The notes below the pieces were generated by a model. It ran no database searches and was not told the origin of the DNA. It saw only the letters and a program-made list of their open reading frames with translations. Position numbers and translations under genes: made by a program. DNA of 64,000 bases from Euptelea pleiosperma (Eukaryota > Streptophyta > Magnoliopsida > Ranunculales > Eupteleaceae): assembly GCA_035048495.1 (NCBI GenBank), contig CM068551.1, positions 18,416,248 through 18,480,247 on the forward strand. Reading direction: 5' to 3'. Of the stretch, positions 1 through 12,374 are shown in pieces (positions within the stretch are counted from its first letter, which is position 1; the number at the start of each line of letters is the position of its first letter).

Positions 1-111
1 TGCTTTCAGAAAGACAGCAAAAAACTCCTTTAGGCCTGGTCGTCCCCCTATATGTACCCATAAGTAAAAAAGACAACTAAACTGATAGTTTAACACAAAA
101 GACTCAAATTC

Positions 112-335
112 CCTTTTAAATAAACCTAAACCCAATTATGACTCTAAAGTAGAAAACCCTAATCTTGATTTAACCTACCAAACATAGCTAAAATTAATGA
201 AAACAATAATGCTGTGACCACCAGAGTTAAGCGACTTTTCCATGTCGGCCCTCTTGGTCAAAGTGAACACCTTGACTTTGACTAGAAACCAAAGTCTACA
301 AAGAACCAGTCTTCGTACAACTGTATTGAATGGGA
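112..335. repeat. LTR-retroelement segment, copy 1 (holds an empty insertion site)
   Basis: About 220 bp that is clearly similar to 4552-4647 joined to 5713-5835. Shared landmarks are the AAACCTAAACCC and TTGATTTAACC tracts, AATGAAAACAAT, the GGTCAAAGT block and GTCTACAAAG. At 201-207 the sequence AAACAAT is uninterrupted, whereas in the second copy the same site is split by a 1,065-bp TIR element. It lies directly upstream of Copia pol debris on the plus strand. I infer part of an LTR or untranslated region of the same retroelement; the exact ends cannot be set. Confidence 0.6.
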
Positions 336-394
336 AAAATCCCTATTTTGTTTTGCTACCTAACAGTTCACCTTTTCTTTACCACATAAGGTTT

Positions 395-1877
395 TGGATG
401 TATTTGTTTTGTCCATAACCTGCATGTTGGGTTGACAAACTTGAACCTCGTGCAACCAAATGTGATTTTCTGGGATACTCACGTATTGAACAGGGGTATA
501 ATTATCACAATCCTACTTTGAGGAAACAGTTTGTGTGTTGATATGACATTCTTTGAAGCCACTCCGTTCTATTCTGTTGAGGGTCGTCATCTTTTGGATC
601 CACTCTCTCAATTAGTGGATCCTAAATTCTGAACCTAGTGGGTCTACTCATCTTCTAGTTCTCCCTATACCTGCAGTTTCTAGTTCTATACCACAGAAGG
701 AGCCTGATTTGCAGGTGCATACTCAACAACGTAAGAAGAGCAATACTAATCCAACATCTAATGTGCCTTCATCATCATCCTTGACGTCTGAAGATCCCGA
801 CAACACATCTATTACTGAATTAGACATTCCAATTACACTCTAGAAAGGTACCCATTTCTGTGCTGCAAATCTTATTTTGCTAAATTTGTTTCATATGATC
901 ATTTGTCTCCTAAGTTTCAAAATTTTGATTTTTTCCTTCTCATTTGCTCACCTTCCTACCTCTCATAGTGAGCCATGTCTCATGATGGCTGGAAACATGC
1001 AATAGAAGATAAACAAAGTAGTATATGACTATATCCAAATTATTGTGCATACAACATTAAACTGATGGCAACTCTTCATTCAAATGATACTTGGGACATG
1101 ACTGCTTAACTGCCGAAAAGAGTATTGTTCGATGTCGATGGGTTACATGGTTAAGCATAATCCTGAGGGATTGGTTCACCGTATTAACGCTCGATTAGTG
1201 GCAAAGGGATACACTCACACCTTGGAATTGATTACTCTAAAACATTCTCCTGAGGTCAAATTGAACTCCGTGCGTGTTGTTATTTCTATTGCTGCAAATA
1301 TCGGTTGGTCGTTATTTCTGTTGGACATTAAGAATCTTTCTTACATGGGGACCTTCGAGAAGAAGTGCACATGGAACAACTTTCTGCGTTTGTTGCTCAA
1401 AGTGTGTCGGTTAAAAAAAAAGTATATATTGTTTAAAACAATCTCTTGGTTTGACAAATTCAGCACAGTAGTAGTGGCGTATGGGCTAAAATGAAATCAA
1501 GTTGATCACACTGTCTTTATCTGACAAGGTGAGAATGAAATTATTAATCTGGTTGTGCATGTTGATGATATTGTAGTTACAGGAAGTGATACCAAGCGAA
1601 TTAAACGGTTGAAAGAACACCTCAGAAAACATTTCTATGCCAAATACCTAGGGCAACTTAGATACTTTCTTGGTACTGAAGTGGCCAGATCGAAAATTGG
1701 AATCAATCTGTATTAGAGAAAGTATGTGATGGACTTTCTCATGGAAAAAAGACGGTGCAAAGCCTATTGATAGTCCTATCTCCTATGGACCTAACCTAAA
1801 ATTGATGTCAAATCAAGGTGAACCTTTGGATGACCCTAGACGATATAAAAGGTTAGTTGGTAAGCTTATTTATTTAA
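395..1877 (+). mobile_element. Degenerate Copia (Ty1) pol: integrase tail and reverse transcriptase
   Basis: Broken frames read as Copia polyprotein on the plus strand. At 440-560 the phrases FLGYSR-like and LRKQFVCVDMTFFE resemble the end of the integrase region. At 1132-1390 the peptide has RINARLVAKGYT and LNSVRVVISIAANIGW, which is the start of the Copia reverse transcriptase. At 1540-1700 VHVDDIVVTGSD is the catalytic YVDD box with H for Y, followed by LGQLRYFLGTEVARSK. RRYKRLVGKLIYL then ends abruptly at 1877, where a TIR element begins. Many stops and frameshifts show the copy is dead. The family call is secure from these motifs; the lineage within Copia is not determined. Confidence 0.85.
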
Positions 1878-3575
1878 GGGTATTTTTGTAGTACCCCAAT
1901 AAGAAATCACCATTATTTGCGTTATACCTCAACATTTTCATTTTCAAGGTCTTCCCCCTTGGACTATTTTTGACCGTCATTGGCGTGACAACTTTGACTG
2001 ACCCATTAACATAATATTTTTTAAGACAAAACTACCCTTATTGTTTCAAAATGACATAAATGCCTCTCTAACCCATTTCAAATTAACAAACCAAGCATTA
2101 ATGTTGTCATACAAGCATTAATGTTGTTGTACGGCAACACAAACCCGGAGCCGACATGTTGATTCGACAACTGAACATCACTTACCTCTCCTTTTGAATA
2201 GGCGATCCAGATTGATTTGGAAAATATATGGACTGTCCATTTATAAAAGTAACATTAAATTTTTTTAACTTTTGGTCCAACGAACGCTAGATTGCCACTG
2301 GCAATACTTTAACTTAATTGGACGGACCAGATTCCAATAACATGTGGCCCATTGACTCATCTATCTGAACCCTTCAACTGATCCTTAACAATCAAGGTGA
2401 TGGTCGATCCCATCACAATATTGATATATGATTTTTTGCTGACTATAAACTATATGATGGTTTAACTACTTAATGCTATATGCCATGGTCGCATAGTTAA
2501 GAACTTCTAATCATACTTGTTTTGATCAGTAAACCCATCTCATGTGTGTTTTCCCAAATGAAGACTCTAGATCTATGAATGAGATGGGAAATGCAGCCGT
2601 AAGTATTTTCGATCAGTAAACCCATTGAGATTGTATGTGTTTTTGAACAGTAACCTATCTCAGACCTACGTGTTTTTAATTGTAACCCCATCTTGAGGGG
2701 TACACAAGTGTAGCCGGTGTCTTTTTCAATCCCACCATTTTAAATTATCATGTGGCATACTCTTTCGGGCACATTGACCAATTAGGTGTTTGACTCATCA
2801 CATAGTGGACATACACATGGACAATCAATGTGATTGGTGATTTTTATCCGTTGGATTAAGTACCACAAAAATTCTAGAATCTGATTAATTTAGGTTTGCT
2901 TCAGACTAGACATGATTAGAGCGCCACACGGTCCAAACCGTTGCAGGAAAAATAGGACCGTGATGGTGAATTGAATGGCAATCCCAGTAACTCAAGTGAG
3001 CTAATCTCGAGTACTCGGTGCTCCTAAGCCGAGCTGCCCTTAGCCCGCAGTGCAATAACAAAGGGGCGACAATGCTTGATTCCAGCCAAAAATCACCAAT
3101 CATGCTAATTTGTAGGTCCATCAAGGGGTGTCCCAAACATCCATAGGTTAGTGGGCCCAAAGAGTTTGCCCAGCAGCAGTTTTTTAGGGTAAACATCAAA
3201 AGTTTGATGTCCACTAGACACCATAGTATTTCTCAAAAAGTATCTAAAAAATGGGTGGTTATAATCGGACGGTGGAGATTTCATATAACCTTTATCAGTG
3301 TAAATCAGTGACACGTGTCAGACTAGCATGGATTGGATAAGAATAACATTAGTGTTAATCACCATTTTATGATTTTATAAATAGACAACTCTGCCCATTA
3401 AAATTTCAAAAATATATATGGTACTGATTCTTGCACCACTTGTCACCTTGTGGTTGGCGTCCAAAAAAGGCAATATTAACAGGCGGTCAATTGGTTTGAA
3501 TTTTGAAATGACTAGAAAGGTATTTATGTTATTTTAAAGAATTAGGGTAGTTTAGTCTTTAAATTATGCTGCCAC
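1878..3575. mobile_element. TIR element copy 1 (related to 4648-5712, inverted, right end lost)
   Basis: It starts with GGGTATTTTTGTAG immediately after the Copia frame stops. Its left part (to about 2250) matches the reverse complement of the right part of the 4648-5712 element, including the CAACATGT..CGGAGCC block. Its right part (about 3430-3575) matches the reverse complement of that element's left part. The right terminal repeat is missing: similarity stops near 3575 and a LINE tail begins at 3634. The middle (2740-3320) contains foldback sequence with a GGATGTTTGG-like arm. No transposase frame is seen, so it is probably non-autonomous. Confidence 0.6.
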
Positions 3576-3633
3576 TGCGAGGAAGCATATCCCTTCAACT
3601 TTATGGCCACTAGACCCTCTTGTTGTTGGGTAA

Positions 3634-4150
3634 ATTTTTTTTTTTGATAGGTATAAAGCTTTATAGAAGAGAGATGCAAAGATACATGGGGGCCTAAGAG
3701 GTCGAGGTGACCTACAAGAGGTGAAAGCTACACATACAAGCGGAACTAAACAAATAAAGGAACAAAGAAAAAGGAGCTAGACTATATATCTCTTCAACAA
3801 ATCAAATCCCAACGGACAACAAAATCCTCGAAGAACAAGCCACGGCATTCGGGAAATGATTTGGACCAGTAAAATAGCAAACCCTTGATGTTAAGAATAA
3901 TATTCTCCTCAGACATCTCCCTCCCTTCAAAAACTCTAAGATTGCGTTCCTTCCACAAGCTCTAACATATTGCGAAAGGAAGCAAACGCCAAATGATGCG
4001 ACCTATAGAAGAAAAATTAGGCGTAGCCCAACTCGTAGTGAGTTGCCTAATGGAAAGAGGAAACACCCAAGCAATCCCAAACTCAGCCAGAAAAGCTGTC
4101 CAGGAAACACCCTCTTAACCTCATTCAACCAGTCTAATACTTCTTCTGGT
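3634..4150 (-). mobile_element. 3' end of an L1-type LINE (C-terminal ORF2 fragment)
   Basis: On the plus strand it begins with a T-run (3634-3645), the reverse of a poly(A) tail. The minus strand just upstream of the tail encodes phrases such as RVFEGREMSEENIILNIKGL and FYWSKSFPECRGLFFEDFV in broken frames. The same ending style (ERNKRMF.. NIKALLFSW..) occurs in the better-preserved LINE at 36152-37273. This is a 5'-truncated, decayed insertion. Only about the last 170 codons of ORF2 plus a short tail remain. Confidence 0.7.
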
Positions 4151-4647
4151 TGTTCTCTCCAGTGAATTTAGGTTATTTTCACCTTCACACATGTATCCCT
4201 CTCACGATCAACACCCGTAGTTGCCCTAGGTTGTTCCTAGCGTGGTAAATCATACTCTCCACTCGAAGAATCATCTAAGACATGATTATTGTATCTCCCC
4301 TTATAAAAAAATGATTATTGTACCTCTCTACAGCAAGTTATGCTCCGATTGCCCCGCTGATAGACAAGGGGTTGTTGGTCTCTTAGCTCCTCAACGACAA
4401 AATTGGGAAGACCAAGAATACTGGATGGCTCTAACCTGATACATAGTTGTGTTATCTATTGTCGCAAATTCTCTATAGCTTCCTTATTGGCCATGTTCGC
4501 ATTGATGGCTGCAAGCTGCACCTCTGGATTTTCCATATTCTGATCTCCCTTGCCCTTATAAATAAACCTAAACCCAGTTATGACTCTAAAATAGAAAACC
4601 TTAACCTTGATTTAACCACTAAAAAAACTAAAATTCATGAAAACAAT
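4150..4647 (-). mobile_element. LTR-retroelement internal/LTR junction, copy 2
   Basis: The minus strand carries TATGTATCAGGTTAGAGCC near 4430-4450. This resembles the TGGTATCAGAGCC primer-binding-site neighbourhood of plant LTR elements. Beyond it, toward lower coordinates, lies a short gag-like stretch. The segment 4552-4647 is similar to 112-207. I infer the 5' LTR edge of a retroelement on the minus strand. No long frame survives. Confidence 0.4.
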
Positions 4648-5712
4648 GGGTATTTTTGTAGTAGCCCCCTAAGAAACCAATGATATTTGCATTACCCCAA
4701 CTTTTTCATTTTCTAGGTCTTCCCCCCTTGGACTTTTATGGACCTCTCTGTTAACAGCATAATTTATAGACCACACTACCCTCATTCTTTAAAATGACAT
4801 AAATACCCTTTCTAGTCATTTCAAACCAATTGAACACCCATTAATGTTGTATTTTTTGGACGCCAACCATGAGCTAACACATGGTGCAACAATCCGTACC
4901 ATATTTATTTCTTAAATTTGAATGGGCGACTGTCCATTTATAAAATCTTAAAATGGTAATCAACACTAATGAAATCCTTATCCCACTCATGCCAGTCTAT
5001 CACGTGTCACTGATATACAATAATAATTGTTAGATACGAAATCTCCACCGTCTAATTATAATCATCCTTTTTAGATACTTTTTGAGAAATATTATGATGT
5101 CTAGTGGACATCAAACTTTTGATGTCTACCCTAAAATATGCCACGTGACACTCTTTGAGCGCACTAACCTATGGATGTTTGGCACACCCTTGACAGACCT
5201 ACAAATTAGATTTTGGCTGGAATCAAGCATTTTTTATAGGTGATTTTGAGCTGTTAGATTCAGATGGACAGTTTAGATTGATGAGTCAGTGGGCCACATG
5301 TTATTGGAATCTGGAAGGGTTCGTTGGACCAAAAGTAAAAACTTTAAATGTTAATTTTATAATTGGATGGTTCATATTTTTTTCCAAATCAATCTGGATC
5401 GCCTATTCAATAGGAGAGGTAGGTGTTGTTCGGTTGTCGAAGCCACATGTTGGCTCCGGGTTGGTGTTGCAGTACAACATTAATGCTTGGCATGTTAATT
5501 TGAAATGGGTTAGAGGGGGATTTATGTCATTTTGAAACAATAAGGGTAGTTTTGTCTTAAAAATATTATGTTAAGGGGTCAGTCAAAGTCGTTGAGCCAG
5601 ATTCACGATCAATGACAGTAAAAAATAGTCCACGGGGGAAGACCTAGAAAATGAAAATGTGGGGTGTGACAGAAATATTGTTGATTTCTTAGGGGGTGCT
5701 GCAAAAATACCC
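4648..5712. mobile_element. 1.07-kb TIR element with 7-bp target duplication
   Basis: The ends are inverted repeats of about 85 bp, beginning GGGTATTTTTGTAG and ending CTGCAAAAATACCC. Similarity continues inward through a TTTTCATTTTCTAGGTC block. AAACAAT flanks it at 4641-4647 and 5713-5719 as a direct duplication. The same target is present once, uninterrupted, at 201-207. No transposase is encoded. The interior includes a CACGTG-bearing arm (near 5135-5240) shared with the foldback MITEs. The 7-bp exact duplication (8 bp with one mismatch) could fit a hAT- or Mutator-derived non-autonomous element; superfamily is unresolved. Confidence 0.85.
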
Positions 5713-5838
5713 AAACAATAATTTTGTGACCACTAGACTTGGGCAACTTTTCCATGTGGACCCCCTTGGTCAAAGTCAACACCTTGACTAGAAACCACAG
5801 TCTACAAAGTACCAATCTTCGCACAATTGTGTTGGCAC
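5713..5838. repeat. LTR-retroelement segment, copy 2 (continuation after the TIR element)
   Basis: It continues the similarity to 201-335 after the inserted element: TGTGACCAC, the CAACTTTTCCATGT block, GGTCAAAGT, CACCTTGACTAGAAACCA and GTCTACAAAG. It is interrupted at 5839 by another MITE and appears to resume at 6095 (CACCCCTCTACTTCCCC). Confidence 0.55.
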
Positions 5839-6094
5839 CATGGTTTAAAATCTCATTTTAGAGGATGTCTCAGTCAAGTGAAAAATAGAGAAACTCCGAA
5901 ACGAAGCATTCCTGAGATATTGAAAAATGACAAAATAAGCGAAACATTCTGAAACATTCCGAAAACACTCAAAATCATATTTTTTTCCTTTTTTTTTTCT
6001 GATTGTATCTTAATACGAAACATGCAATTTTTCATTTCAGTTCTCTTAAATTGCAAAATGTTTCGTATGAAACATTATGAAATTTTAAACCATG
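5839..6094. mobile_element. MITE of the CATGGTTTAAA family with 8-9 bp target duplication
   Basis: 256-bp element with terminal inverted repeats CATGGTTTAAAAT and ATTTTAAACCATG. The flanks repeat GTTGGCAC directly (5831-5838 and 6095-6102; 9 bp if the next C is counted). Target duplications of 8-9 bp and no coding capacity point to a Mutator-like MITE. This is the cleanest copy for defining the ends of the family seen again at 17727, 20031, 29798, 54030 and 55050. Confidence 0.8.
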
Positions 6095-6103
6095 GTTGGC
6101 ACC

Positions 6104-8243
6104 CCTCTACTTCCCCGATTGATCTGAAATTTTGAACACTATCGATAGACATAAGACTTTTTTTTTGTAAGTTATAGACCTATAAGACTACCACTCCAAA
6201 AATCAAGTCAATTCAACAATCAGATATTAAGTTATTTCCTTCTGATCAGATCCTCAATTTCTGAAATTGCATGACTAGATATCAGTCAAACCACCACATT
6301 GTTCTCCCTGTTTTGCTTTTTAGGTTTAGATGTAACTTGCGTAGTTGTATTTGCATCATTGGTCCTCCTTAGAGGTGAGTGATTTACCTCATATCTTACA
6401 TTCCCATTTTTTTGTAAGAATAAATTTTAAAAATGGGCATAAAGCCAAGCCAAACAAATACAACAGCTAACAAGGTCGAGATGACCTACATATACCTATC
6501 TTAATGCAAAAACAAAAGAAAACCTACAAAGAAGAACCAAAAACCATTAATCACGTATCCCTAGAACAAAGGATTTCCCATCGAAATACGAAGTCTTCGA
6601 AAAAAGTCCTCTGCATTCCCTCTTCGCCTTAGAACACCCCTTTATTCTTTTTATTAGTTTCTTTGTGGCACGAAACATGAGTAGATGAGGGAGCGTGACT
6701 TATAAGCTCTAAGTTTTAGAACACCCTTAAGAAGCGTCCGTACAATACACACACACACATACAAAGAGTTAAATTATTTTAAAGAAATATACATACACAT
6801 ATGATTTGTCACATGTCCAAATAATTTATTATCAATTAATATTTTCCATTTGAAGTTTATAATGTTATTTTTGTGGTGGAATACATTATCTTATAACTTC
6901 TTAAGTTCTTCACAACATAGGAGAACCATTGAGCTTTGTTTTTGAAATTTCCTATCAAATGCTTCTTGTTTAGCGAAGGGGTCCATTTCAAACAAGTTTG
7001 GGTTTCTGTCAACTTGAAACCATGAGTCTGAAGAGCTCCCAAGTTAGAAGCGCAGAAGTGTGGTTCTATAGTGGGAGCGTCACCCTACATAGGAGTTTCC
7101 TACAACTGAGGTTAGTTTCATCCCCTTGTTTTCATACCTTAAGAATTCCAATTCTTGCCTTTTTTTAACTCTACAATGAAACCTTAATTTGTTATGATCA
7201 GTCCAAAAGCCCTAATTTATTTTCTCTTTATTTAAAACCCTAAAACCCATTTGACCCAACATAAAGCCTACTACCCAAAATTTCAACTAGCACCTTATTT
7301 GAGGATATAGTCATACGACTCATACCACAAACATATCCAAATATGAGGATATAATCAGGTTCCTAGGCTACACCATTTAAAAACAGATATAGAATCCTTT
7401 GAGGGGCAGATCCTAAACTCTATAATCTTGATTTACTGAATTGTTTTGCCAAGATGACACATGTTTCAAAAGCATAAGCAACGCTGTCGGTTAAATAAGT
7501 TTGGGGCAACAAGGCTCCTTAAATTATAACAATTTCTGTGGCATAAATTCGATAACCTAAATGCACATTCTTCATCATCTTTTTTTTTTGATATGTCAAT
7601 TGCTTTACAATCTCAATTTACACTGAAAAACAAGCGCAGATTTAATGTCATTTGAATGCAGTAGCATAGTACATATAATATAACAACTGGAATACTGAAA
7701 AAAACAGGCGCGAAAATATAATAGCGGTTAATAAATAAACTGAACGCAGACATATGAATATGCCCCACCCCAACAATAGTAAGGCACAAGCTACTCCATG
7801 GCTAAGGAAATAAAAGAACTCGACTATTTAGCATCAATATTTCAACGCAAATTTAATTTTTTTATTTTGTGTATATTTTTAGACTTAAGGGAGGAATGGT
7901 TCATTCACTTGAATTAGTGGGACCTGCTTGTCTAACATACCAAGAGCCTATCCCTAATGTCATAACTCTGCAGAATCAGTCGCTGAAATACTTACATGAC
8001 GCCAGATAGCAACTAGTCATCTTCTTTCTTCAACTACTTTCATATTTCACATCTCGCAGACCATAGACACGATCAAATATCTAATTGATATGTAGAGAGG
8101 CCTTGCTTAAGCATACAAAATATGAGAGCTCAGTGAGCTTTAAACAAGCATCTGAAAAGGATATTCAAAAAGTTCACATGTGCTTGACAAACAATTATTG
8201 CTGATATTACGATAATTATGGACAAAGTTTAACAGAGACTTAC
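6104..8243. other. Gene-free AT-rich stretch
   Basis: I see no supported gene in this stretch. A short CA run lies near 6750. 6430-6620 has antisense debris of the LINE 3'-end type (GATGACCTACA, AAAGCCAAGCC). If the RBM42-type gene continues to the left, this is part of its intron 3. I searched the minus strand for the RNP1 exon (KGYGFVSF) and did not find it. Confidence 0.5.
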
Positions 8244-11200
8244 TCTCGCCATGTTAAAGCAAGGAAATCTTGAAAATGCTTTAGAAAGAACCTCATCATT
8301 CACTTCGTTACCAAGATCCCCGCAAAATAAGCGATAATCATCTGCAAAGTATTAGCAGTGTCAGAGAACCTTAGAGATGCATCCAACAAGAGATAAATGA
8401 CAAAAGCGTTGGAATAAGAGATTCAATATTTGCCTCATCATTTTAAGAACAAGGAGAACTGAACTTAAGATCATTAGGAATCGGAATCACATTGATCAAA
8501 ATGGAAATAACATTTATAAAATACCAACACATTTCATGACTTGTTATGGATGAATTAACTGTTCATATTCAAGGGGAGGACCCTTCATGCATGTTATTTG
8601 TAGACGACGTAGTATTGGTTGATGAGAATGAGACCAGAGAGGGAGTAAATGTAAAAATAGAATATGTAACAATATTTTGGAAACCAAGGGTTTTAATAAG
8701 TAGGACCAAGATAGAGAATATGCACTACAACTTTAGTAAAGACAAGTAAAGGGATGATATGCTAGTTAAGATTGATGGGAAGGAAATACCCCACACCGAC
8801 CATTTGCATTGTGTCTAGGTTTGACTATCCAGAAGAGGAAGAGATTGATCGGATGTTGCCCATACAATTAAAGTTGGGTAGCTAAAGTGGAGACACACTT
8901 TAGGATTGTTATGTGCATCAGACCAACTTGTACGAATCGAACTAAAGGAAAAAAAAATTACAAGACAACAATAAGAGCAACGAAGCTTTATGGAGCAGAA
9001 TGTTGGGCAATTAAGAAACAGCGTTTTCATAGAATAAATGTAGTAGAGATTAGGATGTTGAAATGGATAAGTAGAAAGACTAAGAAAGACATAAAAAAAT
9101 CTCCAAACTTGAAGGAATATAAGAGAGCCCTAAACAGAGGATAAAATAAATAAAAGTCGATTGAGATGGTTTAGACATATACAACGAAGACCGATGACGG
9201 CACCAGTGAGAAAAAGCGCTTTGTTGCAAGGTGAAGGCCCTGAATTCCAAAAAAGACAAAAAAAAAATTAGATAATGATGTGGATCGAGGTTGTTCTTTT
9301 CGTAGTTCTAGGGGTATACGACAAGTTTTTATTCCGAGAGTTTTAGGGACATACAACAAGGAACTCCTTTATCACCATTCTTTTTTATATCGGCGGCCAA
9401 TGTCCTTAGTCATTTGAGGCAAAGGGCAAAGCAAGGAGGTGTTGTGGAAGCTTTCAAATTAGGGGGAGATGGTCTAGCTATTACTCATTTACAATTTGCC
9501 GATGATTCGATATTTTTTATAATATCCAACTCTGGTACCTCAGGTATATCCTTTTATGTTTTGAAGCAGTTCCGAGGCTGAAGATCAATTTTTGCAATGG
9601 GAGATGCGGCGAATATTGGGGAGATGGCGTTGGCTCGGAATTGCAGGATAGGTCATTTTTCTATTACTTTTACTGGGCTACCCTTAGGTGCTAAATATAG
9701 ATCTCATGTCTGTGGGACATGGTAGTGAAACAGATCGAGAGGAGGCTGGTTTCGTGGAAGAAAGGTTACCTCTCTAAAGGAGGTAAACTCACCTTAAAAC
9801 ATAGCACCCTATCTAATCTTTCCACCTATTTTTGTCTTTGTTTCTATTTCGACTTCTATTGCATCTAGGCTAGAGAAATTGGAAAGAGACTTCCTTTGGG
9901 ATGGGGTAGAAGATGTAAAGACGTAGAATCTAGTGAGTGGAAGAAAGTTTGTTCTCCCAAGGAAGCCAGGGGTTTGGGGATCCACCCACTACAAGTTATA
10001 AATAGCGCCTTGTTCGATAGATGGCTATGGAGATTTGGGAAGGAAATAGTCACTCTTTGGAAGAGAAGAATAGCATACAAATATGGAACTAGGAATTGCG
10101 GTTGGGACACCGATGTTGTTTTATCAAGTTATAGAGTTGGTTTGTAGAAGGGATTTCTAAACTTTTTTGATGATTTCAGTAAAAATATCAAGTTTAAGTT
10201 TAGTCCAGGTAATAGAATAAGATTTTGGGACGATTTGTGGTATGGAGATTCTTAATGTGTGTCCTTTCCGATCTTGTACGAGAGGGTGGGACACAAAGGG
10301 ATTCATGTCTAGAAATGTTTGGAGAGAAGGGGGAATAGAGCTTTTTCAAACATACAGATGAGAAGGAATTTGAACAATTGGGAAATGAATCAATATACGG
10401 AATTAATGGATCAGCTAAAAGATACCCCTCTCCGCACAGATAGAGAAGATAAGCGCATATGGTAAGCAAATCCAAAAGGTATATTCTTGGTTCACTCCTT
10501 CGCATAGTCTTATTGGGTTGTCAAGCATCGTCCTTTCCAATTAAATTAGTTTGGAAGTCTCCAATCCCAACAAAGGTAGCTTTTTTCATGTGGACGGACT
10601 CATTGAATAAGATCTCATGGATGATCATTTGATTAGTAGAAAAAGGTAATGCCAAACATATGCTTTATGTGCAAAGATGTGGAGTCAGTGGATCATCTCT
10701 TGATACATTGCAAATTCACCTTAAGAATCTGGAATCGTTTTCTCCACATGTTACGGGTATCTCGGGTGTTTCCTAGAAATATTTTGGAGCTCCTCATATG
10801 CTAGTCCTTGGAAGGTTTGGTTGAGAAGAAAAGGTCGATATGCAGGCTTATTATGTTTGGAATCAGGTCGGTCATTTGGAAGGAACCCAATCAGCAAATT
10901 TTTTAGGACAAGTATAGCTGCCACGAAGCCATCTTCAAAAGAACTATTACAACTATTGCGCATTAGGTTTTCATTTTTAAGGTATTTTACATTTGCCTTT
11001 TGAAGACTGTGTTCTCCCTTTTTAATTTTTGCGTTAGGAGGGTCAACTAAAGTTGATACTATAACTGTACATTTTACAATATCATTAATACATTCTCGCC
11101 ATTACCGATCGGAAAAAAAAATCAAGGCTGTGAAAAAAGATCGAAAGACATGTGCCTTAACAAAAGATGATGCTCTAGTAAGAATAAACTGGCGAAATAG

Positions 11201-12330
11201 AATTCATTTTTGACCTCATATGATTCTGATAAGGCATTGTGAATGATGATAGTGATGAGATATTCATTAACTAAATACAGAAGGTGTGAAAATATGCATT
11301 AAAATACACGAGGCATATTAAACTCACTTGCGAATTCACAATCAAGACAAAGCACCATAATAACCCTTGAGCTCTAGTGCTGACCAAAGGAGCCAAATAT
11401 CATCAGGGCATTGGATAACATTTTATCATCAGACCACAACAAAAGGCTCAACTCAGCAAGGGCTCTAATTCCAATTTTATTTTTTTTGATTAGTAATTCC
11501 AATTTTATTCATTGGCCATACTTTCCAATAATTCTAGGAATGTCCTATAATTACTATGCCATTTGAATTACAAGTGGATGAAATACTCCCATTGCAACCT
11601 AGTAAAGTTTTCAACTTCCATAGACATTTTTTAAAACATAAGGAGTTGGTAATGCAACCTGCTATGTTTTCAAAGCACGTGCCACTCATATTGTAAGATA
11701 ATAAATTTCAGTAGAAACTAATATAAAGATAATTAAACCATAAATTATCAAATTACTGATATGTGCAAGGTAAAAAAGGCAAAATTGCCGCTTCAATTTG
11801 ATGTCAATACCTATCAAGTATTCGCAACAATGGAATGATGGCATATCTTAGATCAATTTTGGCACCAGCCATCAAGCAGCAAATTGGCATGAACAAACCA
11901 GTTAATCAGCTAGTTTATTTCATGCTTAGTTTCATCAAGCACATAACCTCAACTGAGTATCTAACTCAAATGCATCTCATGACAATAGATCTTATTTCAT
12001 TATGCCAATAGTGACACCATATGCATGATGTCATCATGCTCAATAATCATGCACAACAAAGAACAACAAGAGAAGTGGTATATAAGTCATACTTTCTGGC
12101 CACTCTGCAAGTGTTGGATCCTCCCAACTCTGCCCAGCAACTTTACGAGGTATTGCTTTTTTTTTGGTTTCTGCCTTGTGTTTGATTTCACTGCTCGCAA
12201 GTGCAGCTTTTACACTTTCGAGAGCTTCTGGTGTAATTGTCTGCGCGTCCCTCTGGAACAACTGCTGGGCCTGTTTAGATTAAAAAGGAAAAAAAATTAT
12301 AACCATGTCGAAATTCCAAAAATTTAAGAT

Positions 12331-12374
<44 letters not shown>

